From NCBI GenBank assembly GCA_020061995.1, contig JAGUXE010000218.1:1-5329 (forward strand): 5,329 bases of DNA, in the 5' to 3' direction. The position numbers and the translations under genes are program-made. Within the stretch, counting starts at the first letter, position 1. Each line of letters begins with the position of its first letter. Below the pieces are notes generated by a model. That model did not search any database. It was not told the origin of the DNA and saw only the letters and a program-made list of their open reading frames with translations. Source of the DNA: Ignavibacteriales bacterium (GTDB lineage Bacteria > Bacteroidota > Ignavibacteria > Ignavibacteriales > Ignavibacteriaceae). Shown piece after piece: positions 1 through 5,329 of the stretch.

Positions 1-3000
1 ATTCATAAGGTAAAATATTTGAAGTGGAATTTGAAAGAAGTTCATTCCGCTCTGCTTCAATTCTCAATCGCCCATTCCCGGAGAATGAAAAATTGAATCT
101 TAACCCCTGTCCGTTACTGTTAATTTCTGTCGGTTTTTCAGGATATGAGTCGGTGCTCTCTGAATATTTAATTTTAAAACCGACTTCTATATTCTTAAGT
201 GGACGATATGAAAAATCTGATATAAGAAAATTGTTGTTAATTATTCGATTTCGATTTGAAGTAATGATAGCAGCAACATTATCATCAGTCACACCTATTT
301 CAGTCTGATTACTTATCTCTTCAATCATCCTGAATCTTACTCGAATGCTTCTTTCTTTCATAAAACCATTTTCAATTCCGGAAGCATATTGTGTGAGACT
401 TCTTCTCTGCGAATATCTAAGTCGAAAAGATAATGCTGAACTATTTTCAAAAAGGAATAAATCTTGTTGAAAATAATTTGCTCCTCTTAATGTCAGTTTT
501 TCATTCTGAAAAGCTGAAAGGTTGAGTAGGTATATTTTTTTTAGATCTGGCTCTTGAGTATTTTCTTCTATTCTGAAAAGTATTTCTGATGATAGTGGAC
601 GTAAAACAGTACTGATTATATCGTCATTATCCAATAATTCCTCGAGCTGTAGTTTCCATCTTGTGCTAGTTTTTAAATCAATAACCGGATATAATTGATC
701 AGAAGGAATTGTAATGAGAATGTATTCCCCATCGTAAAGAGTTGGTTCATATTCGTATTCATCGGCTATTCCGTTACCATTAATATCTCCTATATAAATA
801 TAATTACCATTCCCTTTTTGAACTTGTACAAATACTTTTTCCAACTTTGCAGTTTTTTGCGTCGATACTTCATAGAATAAATCACCGTTCAACGCTTTGT
901 CTAAAAATCCAAAACGAGATTGTGATCTAACTAATATGGTCTGATTATTCAACTGACCGCTTTGTTTATAGATCTCTGAATATTTTTTATTTCTGACCGT
1001 CACATTTAATGAAGTATTTATATCTGTTGAGAATCGATATTTTGCATCAATTTGATGACCGGAAGATTGTGACTCCCTTTCTAGTCGACCAGCATAAGGA
1101 AGATAATCATCGCGGTAGGTAAATTTATATATAAAATCTAGGCCTCCAAATTTCACTAATTCCATATAAGGATTTAATTCATAAAATCTCAAACTGTTAC
1201 TAATTATTGAATCTTTAGCTGAAAATCTATCCTTTTTATCTTCCGCAAGAAATTCAATTCCCGGTTTAACAAAATTAATTAAGTAGAATAGATTTCCCTT
1301 TTGTCTGTACCAATCACTTTTAATTGAACTATTTTTTGTAGAGACGATGTCCAGATTATAACTTAGGTTATAATTTGTAAAATCGCCAAATGTTACTGAA
1401 TTATTATACCTCGTCGAATTGAAAGACTCTCCTCTTTTCATATAACCAAAAGATGAAATAATATTCAATTGCTCATAAGGTGAGTATGATAAACCGGCTT
1501 CACGTAAAATTTCATTCGATGGAGATGACTGACTTTGAATATTATAGTCTCTATCAAATTCAACTTGATTAAATCTATCTAAAGAAGTAAACCGATTTTC
1601 GATAAATCGCTCGCGGTAATTTATCCCAACTTTGCCGAGTCTATTATTAAATAAATAAATCTGTTGAGGATTTAATTTAAGATTAATATTTCGTGCGTAA
1701 CCTAAATTATCATCATCGTTTGATGATGAAAACCTGTTACGATCCCAGGAACTACCTGCTAAATCTATATTGATAAAAAAATCTTTTAATGGTTCAACAG
1801 CAAATGAAATTGTGGAAAATTGTTTTAACTCAGGCAACGGAAGGTAAATTACCGGAAGATAATTTCCGAAGTTCATTCCTACAAATTTGAAAAATCCGAC
1901 ACTCTCTCTGATGTATGAGCCGGAACCTTCTCCCACGTATGTAAACGCAGCGTTGTATATTGCATTAGTTGAACCCGGATTATAAAAATAGTACTCACTG
2001 TTTTCACCATTAATTAGGGTGTCAATTTTTTCATAAACACCTTTATAATTTCCAAGTGAATCTTTTTCTGCTAGAGATATTCCGCTCTTTATTGCTTTTA
2101 ATCTATCATCACCTGAATTTCTTAGAACTTCTCTATCATTCTCAGAAAGTAAAATATCAATGGGAGAATCTTGATCATCCCCTTCTCTTATATATTGAAA
2201 AGAGATTTTTAATCGTTCTGAGAGCAACGAAGTTGATGCTCCTGCTCCAAAAAAATTCCTTACAAATCGCCGATCAGTATATTGGTAGTCGATACTTAAT
2301 CGGCTTGCTGAAGTAATTAATCTGTTAGGAGTAAAAGTGACTTGAGCATTCGAATAATCTATTGTGTAATCATTTCCTTCACCTCGTTTCAACTCTTCGC
2401 CATCAAGAAAGACTTTTTCTGTCCCTGCAATTATTATAATGTCTCGTTCACCATTTTCACCGCTTAGTCTATAAGGTCCTTGCACTCCATCCTGACCAGT
2501 TAGAATATTTGAGTGAAACTTCCCTTTTGTGCTTGCAAATGAAAAATAGGCTTCCGATTTTTCATAAAAAAACTCGCCGAGCAATCCTTGCAATTTTCGG
2601 TTGATAACACCGAACTCTCCACTTCGTTTTATTAATTCATAATCACCAAACGTACCGGCAGCATTCTTATGTTTTATTTGAATAAAAACTTTTTCAAGTT
2701 CATCGAGTCTTTCGGTATTTCCCTCAGGCTGTATTGGCGAACTTTCATCAGTAAGTGCAGCAACGACCTCAATATCTTCCGAAAGCTTCCCGGAAAGCTG
2801 TAATCTAAATCCACTTTGTAATGAGAGATCCTTGTTCGTTCCGACTGTAAATCCACGGACTATTGAACCGCTTCTTTCAATACTACTTCCGAAAATCGAT
2901 TCAGAAGAAAGTCCGCCATCAGTTTTTCGTGCTACAAAGATTGAATCTCCAAGCATCGAATCATAACGGTACTGTAATTCTCGCCGTTTATATTCCTTTT

Positions 3001-3295
3001 TAAGAGAAAGTTTAAAAGTTTTATAAGAGACAATTATCGAATCATAAAGTGAATAACTCAGTGAGTCAGATAGAGAAAACATCCCTTGAGAGTAATTAAA
3101 TAAATAATCATCTCTAGTTAAAGAGTAATCTCTAATTCTAATTGATTCACTCCCCGGAATAATTGTAAGAGATTTTATTTTATACTCATTCCTCAGATTG
3201 ATATTAATTGTATCCACAACAGTAATAGTTGATTCAAACTGTTGTGCAATAAGGAAACTTTGAAAAAGTACAATAAAGAAGAGTTTTTGGATCAA
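1..3295 (-). CDS. Large outer-membrane beta-barrel-type surface protein, 3' end missing
   Basis: I read this frame codon by codon and found no stop from 3295 to the left edge: 1098 codons, with the C-terminus outside the window. Residues 1-18 look like a signal peptide: Lys at position 4, a hydrophobic stretch LFFIVLFQSFLIA, then probable cleavage before Gln-Gln. A beta-rich N-terminal domain follows. Family motifs are SGSIVRGFTVGTNKD (from about 142), IQPEGNTERLDELEKVFIQ (from about 188) and GPYRLSGENGERDIIII (from about 273). The rest is alternating aromatic/polar beta strands typical of an outer-membrane barrel, with a DxNGNGxxDE loop near 837-848. I recognise the pattern from long (about 1100-residue) uncharacterised proteins of Bacteroidota and Ignavibacteria. 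They resemble parts of the SprA secretion/gliding protein but are much shorter than SprA. Function is unknown; a transport or surface-assembly role is only a guess. Start: no ATG exists between the upstream ppa stop and codon 72, so TTG at 3295 is chosen because it gives a clean signal peptide. ATT at 3313 is an alternative. Confidence 0.85.
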   Translation of the reverse strand, partial: MIQKLFFIVLFQSFLIAQQFESTITVVDTININLRNEYKIKSLTIIPGSESIRIRDYSLTRDDYLFNYSQGMFSLSDSLSYSLYDSIIVSYKTFKLSLKKEYKRRELQYRYDSMLGDSIFVARKTDGGLSSESIFGSSIERSGSIVRGFTVGTNKDLSLQSGFRLQLSGKLSEDIEVVAALTDESSPIQPEGNTERLDELEKVFIQIKHKNAAGTFGDYELIKRSGEFGVINRKLQGLLGEFFYEKSEAYFSFASTKGKFHSNILTGQDGVQGPYRLSGENGERDIIIIAGTEKVFLDGEELKRGEGNDYTIDYSNAQVTFTPNRLITSASRLSIDYQYTDRRFVRNFFGAGASTSLLSERLKISFQYIREGDDQDSPIDILLSENDREVLRNSGDDRLKAIKSGISLAEKDSLGNYKGVYEKIDTLINGENSEYYFYNPGSTNAIYNAAFTYVGEGSGSYIRESVGFFKFVGMNFGNYLPVIYLPLPELKQFSTISFAVEPLKDFFINIDLAGSSWDRNRFSSSNDDDNLGYARNINLKLNPQQIYLFNNRLGKVGINYRERFIENRFTSLDRFNQVEFDRDYNIQSQSSPSNEILREAGLSYSPYEQLNIISSFGYMKRGESFNSTRYNNSVTFGDFTNYNLSYNLDIVSTKNSSIKSDWYRQKGNLFYLINFVKPGIEFLAEDKKDRFSAKDSIISNSLRFYELNPYMELVKFGGLDFIYKFTYRDDYLPYAGRLERESQSSGHQIDAKYRFSTDINTSLNVTVRNKKYSEIYKQSGQLNNQTILVRSQSRFGFLDKALNGDLFYEVSTQKTAKLEKVFVQVQKGNGNYIYIGDINGNGIADEYEYEPTLYDGEYILITIPSDQLYPVIDLKTSTRWKLQLEELLDNDDIISTVLRPLSSEILFRIEENTQEPDLKKIYLLNLSAFQNEKLTLRGANYFQQDLFLFENSSALSFRLRYSQRRSLTQYASGIENGFMKERSIRVRFRMIEEISNQTEIGVTDDNVAAIITSNRNRIINNNFLISDFSYRPLKNIEVGFKIKYSESTDSYPEKPTEINSNGQGLRFNFSFSGNGRLRIEAERNELLSNSTSNILPYE

Positions 3296-3326
3296 ATTAT
3301 TTTTTAAATGAATGATTAATAAAGTT

Positions 3327-3358
3327 CAAATCTAATATTCTTTATTAAATAGATTCAA
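3327..3358 (-). promoter_or_regulatory. Candidate Bacteroidota-type promoter for the outer-membrane protein gene
   Basis: Read on the minus strand, TAGATTTG (3334 to 3327) matches the TAnnTTTG -7 element of Bacteroidota primary sigma factors exactly. A TTG (3358 to 3356) lies 21 bases upstream, within the spacing known for the -33 element. Transcription would begin near 3320, giving a leader of about 25 bases before the TTG start codon, with no visible Shine-Dalgarno sequence. The TTG also lies in a 5-base inverted repeat (TCAAG/CTTGA, 3355-3371, 7-base loop). That repeat is too weak to call a terminator for ppa. A TATAAT-like hexamer (3379 to 3374) is also present but has no convincing -35 partner. 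The region is very AT-rich, so chance matches are possible. Confidence 0.4.
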
Positions 3359-3404
3359 GGTACTTTCTTGATAATTATAACAAAAGAGAAAACCTGAAAA
3401 GTTA

Positions 3405-3950
3405 TTATTTTTGGTTTTTGCTACCAAAAGTTTTTTCATACAGTAAAATACTTTCGTTAACAATTTTGAATGCCGCTTCCTTATCAAGAAATTGCTCAAC
3501 TCTTACATTTTTATGTTCAAGCTTTTTATAATCTTCAAAAAAACGTCTTAGTTCAGTAGTTGTATGTGGAGGTAAGTTACTAATATCATCGATGTAATTC
3601 ACAGACATATCATTTTTTGCAACGGCAACTATTTTGTCATCCCTTTCATTCTCATCAATCATTTCCATCACACCAATTACTTTAGCCTCAATAATACACA
3701 TCGGATCGACATCGATTGAACAGATCACAAGTATATCTAGTGGATCTTTATCGTCACAATATGTGCGAGGGATGAAACCATAGTTTGCAGGATAATGCAC
3801 TGATGAAAAAAGGACACGATCAAGTCTTATCAGACCACTCTCTTTATCGAGTTCATACTTTGCTTTTGAACCTTTAGGAATTTCAATGATGCTATTTAGA
3901 ATTGTTGGAGCATCATTACCGTAACTCACATCATGCCATGGATGGAACAT
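3405..3950 (-). CDS. ppa: Inorganic pyrophosphatase, family I
   Basis: This cytoplasmic enzyme hydrolyses pyrophosphate to two phosphates with Mg2+, pulling forward biosynthetic reactions that release PPi. The 181-residue length is normal for bacterial family I enzymes. All active-site residues known from the E. coli enzyme can be placed: Glu23 (IEIP), Lys31 and Glu33 (KYE), Arg45, Tyr53 (HYP), Tyr57 (NYG), the metal-binding triad Asp67/Asp69/Asp72 (DKDPLD), Asp99, Asp104 and Lys106 (DENERDDK), and Tyr141-Lys142 (YKKLE). The N-terminal MFHPWHDVS block is typical of a common bacterial subfamily. The ATG is supported by a GGAG four bases upstream. The gene is divergent from the HisA-like gene and lies 109 bases upstream of the outer-membrane protein gene on the same strand. 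No strong terminator separates those two, so read-through is possible. It appears intact and functional. Confidence 0.97.
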   Translation of the reverse strand: MFHPWHDVSYGNDAPTILNSIIEIPKGSKAKYELDKESGLIRLDRVLFSSVHYPANYGFIPRTYCDDKDPLDILVICSIDVDPMCIIEAKVIGVMEMIDENERDDKIVAVAKNDMSVNYIDDISNLPPHTTTELRRFFEDYKKLEHKNVRVEQFLDKEAAFKIVNESILLYEKTFGSKNQK

Positions 3951-3953
3951 ATT

Positions 3954-3958
3954 TCTCC
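3954..3958 (-). promoter_or_regulatory. Ribosome-binding site of ppa
   Basis: On the minus strand GGAGA lies just before the ppa ATG, with GGAG four bases from the start codon. An ATG overlapping this site (3960 to 3958) is in another frame and is not the start. This is one of only two clear Shine-Dalgarno-like sites in the window; the large outer-membrane protein gene has none. Confidence 0.7.
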
Positions 3959-4012
3959 ATTTAAAAAATATTTATAAAATAATAGTAAATATAACAAAGA
4001 CCCGGATTAAAG

Positions 4013-4026
4013 AGCATATACATGCT
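4013..4026. repeat. Short inverted repeat AGCAT-N4-ATGCT
   Basis: A perfect 5-base dyad with a 4-base centre (ATAC) lies in the divergent intergenic region. Its centre is 36 bases from that of the larger dyad at 4046-4065, and both have 4-base centres. It is short enough to occur by chance in AT-rich DNA. It could be an operator half of a paired site, but nothing proves this. Confidence 0.3.
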
Positions 4027-4045
4027 ATAGGTAGTTTTTAATTTT

Positions 4046-4065
4046 ATATCTGACTTCTCAGATAT
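4046..4065. repeat. Perfect 8+4+8 inverted repeat, possible operator or leader hairpin
   Basis: ATATCTGA and TCAGATAT flank the 4-base centre CTTC. After one mismatch (4045/4066) the pairing resumes for three more bases (TTT at 4042-4044 with AAA at 4067-4069). On both strands the T-run precedes the stem and the A-run follows it, so it lacks the trailing T-tract of an intrinsic terminator. Its place in a divergent promoter region, 97 bases before the HisA-like start, fits an operator for a dimeric regulator. The inner TCTGA-N4-TCAGA has the same layout as CRP/FNR-family sites, but the bases differ from the FNR and CRP consensus. A hairpin in the 5' leader is the alternative. Confidence 0.5.
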
Positions 4066-4162
4066 CAAAACAATTAATGTCTTATGGAATACTTTATTAT
4101 TTTCTTTTTGTCATCTCATTCTTTAATTTTAATGGAGAATTAAAAAGATTAACGGTAAACAA

Positions 4163-4915
4163 ATGTCATTCTTATTAGTGATTCCATCTATCGATATTAA
4201 AAACGGAAAAACCGTGCGTGTAGTTCAGGGTATTCCTGAATTGCATTGCCTTGAATATGGTAATGACCCAATCGAAATGGCAAGAATCTGGCGCGCTGAA
4301 AATGCTAAGATGATTCACATAGTTGATTTTGACGCAATTGGAATCACGGGGAGTTTAAATCTCACAGTAATCGAAAATATTTGTCGCTCAGTTATAATCC
4401 CGGTTGAATATGCTGGTGGAGTACGTTCACTTGATGATGCAAAGAGAATTTTTGATTGTGGAACATGTAGAATAGTTCTCTCAACATTAGCTTTTGATAA
4501 CCCTACAGAATTCCTAAAGATTTTTGATGAATTTGGACCATCTAAAGTGGCTATATCGCTTGATGTAATAGATAACGAAATTGTTATTAGAGCACGAAAA
4601 CACAAAACTGGAATTTCCCCAATCAATTTTGCACTGAAATTGAAAGATTATGGTGTTGAAAGATTTATTGTTACTGATGTTAAACGAAATGGTATGTTGC
4701 TGGGACCAAATATTGAACTTTCAAAAAGCATTGCTCAAGCAACTAATAAAAAAGTTACCCTGTCCGGTGGAATTAGAAATAAAGATGAACTTATGGATGT
4801 TCAAATGTTCATGCAGTCTGGAATTGATTCCGTAATAGTGGGAAGAGCATTATATGAAAATCGTTTCCCTTGTCAAAAATTGTGGCGTATTGCCGAAATC
4901 GGAATTTTTCAATAA
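4163..4915 (+). CDS. HisA-family (ProFAR isomerase-like) TIM-barrel protein with altered active site
   Basis: At 250 residues it has the length and layout of HisA, the histidine-pathway ProFAR isomerase, a (beta-alpha)8 barrel. The opening IPSIDIKNGKTVRVVQG is HisA-like rather than HisF-like and carries the first catalytic Asp (Asp11). Also present are YGNDP (32-36), HIVDFD (52-57), GGVRS (85-89), SLDV with Asp134, Thr171, the phosphate-binding SGGIR (201-205) and VGRALYE (226-232). Departures from HisA: RNGM at 175-178 replaces the usual RDGT, so the second catalytic Asp is Asn176; Ala144-Arg145 replaces the Gly-Trp that stacks on substrate; VDLDG is VDFDA; LGT is LST (105-108). No other his gene is nearby. 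I infer a HisA paralog that may not catalyse the standard reaction; a divergent true HisA is not excluded. ATG at 4163 has no good Shine-Dalgarno sequence (GGAG at 4134-4137 is too far). GTG at 4178 would match the canonical HisA N-terminus but also lacks one. Confidence 0.85.
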   Translation: MSFLLVIPSIDIKNGKTVRVVQGIPELHCLEYGNDPIEMARIWRAENAKMIHIVDFDAIGITGSLNLTVIENICRSVIIPVEYAGGVRSLDDAKRIFDCGTCRIVLSTLAFDNPTEFLKIFDEFGPSKVAISLDVIDNEIVIRARKHKTGISPINFALKLKDYGVERFIVTDVKRNGMLLGPNIELSKSIAQATNKKVTLSGGIRNKDELMDVQMFMQSGIDSVIVGRALYENRFPCQKLWRIAEIGIFQ

Positions 4916-4919
4916 AGGA
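4914..4919 (+). promoter_or_regulatory. Ribosome-binding site overlapping the upstream stop codon
   Basis: AAAGGA overlaps the TAA of the HisA-like gene (4913-4915). Two in-frame ATGs follow, at 4921 and 4930. The first is only one base from the GGA and the second ten bases away, so the second is the more likely start. The overlap indicates translation from a shared transcript. Confidence 0.6.
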
Positions 4920-4929
4920 TATGAAAACC

Positions 4930-5329
4930 ATGGAGAAAGAAACGGGCTCAATTCATAGCAGTTTTTGGTCAAATTTATTTAAACAAGCCCCAAAGTCAAA
5001 CGAATTATTGGAAATGATGAAGGAAATTCCTCCATTCGTTTCACTCCCCAAAAAAAGTTTAAAAGCTTTATTGCAAATAGTGCACCATAGAAATTTTATT
5101 TGCGGTGAAAATATTTTTTATCAGGGAGATCCCGGGTTAGGACTTTACATTATTCTTGAGGGAGAAGTGAGTATACAATATTTTAGTCCTAAAGGGAAAA
5201 AAGTAACACTGGCAAATTTTACTACAGGTGATTTTTTTGGTGAATTGGCACTGCTTGACGGGGAGAAAAGATCTGCTTCAGCATTAGCTAGTTCTGATTG
5301 TAAAATCGCAATAATTTTTAAACCTGACC
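4930..5329 (+). CDS. Cyclic-nucleotide-binding-domain protein, 3' end missing
   Basis: The 133 codons visible from ATG 4930 encode a CRP/PKA-type cNMP-binding domain. A short N-terminal segment containing SSFWSNLFK precedes the domain, which begins near IPPF (33-36). Motifs in order are GENIFYQGDPGLGLYIILEG (59-78) and the phosphate-binding cassette GDFFGELALLDGEKRSASA (100-118). Glu105, which contacts the ribose in known domains, and Arg114, which binds the cyclic phosphate, are both present and spaced nine apart as in PKA-type domains. Binding of cAMP or cGMP is therefore plausible. The frame is still open at the right edge. A C-terminal helix-turn-helix would make it a Crp/Fnr transcription factor; without one it would be a stand-alone sensor domain, a form I associate with this phylum. 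ATG 4921 would add three residues. It lies 14 bases after the HisA-like gene and is probably co-transcribed with it. Confidence 0.9.
   Translation, partial: MEKETGSIHSSFWSNLFKQAPKSNELLEMMKEIPPFVSLPKKSLKALLQIVHHRNFICGENIFYQGDPGLGLYIILEGEVSIQYFSPKGKKVTLANFTTGDFFGELALLDGEKRSASALASSDCKIAIIFKPD

Larger units (their letters stand above)
3951..4162. other. Divergent intergenic region between ppa and the HisA-like gene
   Basis: These 212 bases must hold the promoters for both divergent genes. They contain no credible coding frame: the frame of the HisA-like gene meets a TAA at 4130-4132. Very AT-rich runs flank ppa, with several TATAAT-like stretches that I cannot rank by eye. Upstream of the HisA-like gene, a TTGTCA at 4109-4114 could act as a -35 element, but no clear -10 partner follows. 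I found no exact TAnnTTTG on either strand here. Two inverted repeats, listed separately, are the only ordered structure. Confidence 0.6.

Noticed and set aside
24..308. Plus-strand open frame of 94 codons
   Set aside because: It lies wholly inside the long minus-strand outer-membrane gene and has no recognisable motif or ribosome-binding site.
695..880. Plus-strand open frame of 61 codons
   Set aside because: It is antisense to the outer-membrane gene, over the conserved calcium-loop-like region; its hydrophobic look comes from antisense codons.
2056..2316. Leucine-rich plus-strand open frame of 86 codons
   Set aside because: It is antisense to the outer-membrane gene; the leucines result from reading Glu/Lys/Asn-rich codons backwards.
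2674..2856. Minus-strand open frame of 60 codons
   Set aside because: It is on the same strand as the outer-membrane gene but in another frame, across its most conserved motifs (IQPEGNT region).
3355..3371. TCAAG/CTTGA inverted repeat after ppa as a terminator
   Set aside because: The stem is only five bases with a seven-base loop and has no following T-tract on the minus strand.
3732..3752. Lys68 inside the pyrophosphatase DxDPxD signature (DKDPLD)
   Set aside because: The classic pattern usually has a small or polar residue here, but all three Asp ligands are present and I recall DKDPLD as common in this bacterial subfamily, so it is not a lesion.
4042..4069. The large dyad as an intrinsic terminator
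   Set aside because: On both strands the T-run comes before the stem and the A-run after it, the wrong order for a terminator, and no gene ends here.
4315..4626. Minus-strand open frame of 103 codons
   Set aside because: It is antisense to the HisA-like gene, which has clear family motifs throughout this stretch.
4650..4835. Plus-strand open frame of 61 codons
   Set aside because: It is out of frame inside the HisA-like gene, over its RNGM and SGGIR motifs.

Overview
The window is AT-rich DNA that looks chromosomal. It most likely comes from a member of the Bacteroidota/Ignavibacteriota/Chlorobiota (FCB) group. The main evidence is the large minus-strand gene on the left. Its protein has the N-terminal and central motifs of a long outer-membrane beta-barrel family that I know only from this group (S-G-S-I-V-R-G-F, I-Q-P-E-G-N-T, G-P-Y-R-L-x-G-E-N-G-E). 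The assignment rests on recognised sequence patterns, not on a database search.

Layout: (1) Bases 1-3295, minus strand: one uninterrupted reading frame of 1098 codons. It encodes a secreted, probably outer-membrane, beta-rich protein. Its C-terminus runs off the left edge, and it begins without any ATG. (2) Bases 3296-3404: a 109-base gap that holds a candidate Bacteroidota-type promoter for that gene. (3) Bases 3405-3950, minus strand: a complete family I soluble inorganic pyrophosphatase (ppa) with its active site intact. (4) Bases 3951-4162: a 212-base divergent intergenic region with two inverted repeats, one of them a perfect 8+4+8 dyad. (5) Bases 4163-4915, plus strand: a complete TIM-barrel protein of the HisA family with several changed active-site positions. 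(6) Bases 4930-5329, plus strand: the start of a cyclic-nucleotide-binding-domain protein that runs off the right edge.

How the genes relate: the minus-strand pair (ppa, then the outer-membrane protein) is co-directional. However, the gap and the promoter-like sequence suggest that the second gene can be transcribed on its own. The plus-strand pair (HisA-like, then cNMP-binding) is tightly packed: the second gene's ribosome-binding site overlaps the first gene's stop codon, so the two are very probably co-transcribed. No mobile element, CRISPR array, RNA gene or defence locus is visible. The most unusual point is the HisA-like protein. It keeps the first catalytic Asp and the phosphate-binding loops, but has Asn where HisA enzymes have the second catalytic Asp, and lacks the substrate-stacking Gly-Trp pair. 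Together with its pairing to a cNMP-sensor-type gene, this suggests a paralog with a different job from histidine synthesis. That is inference.
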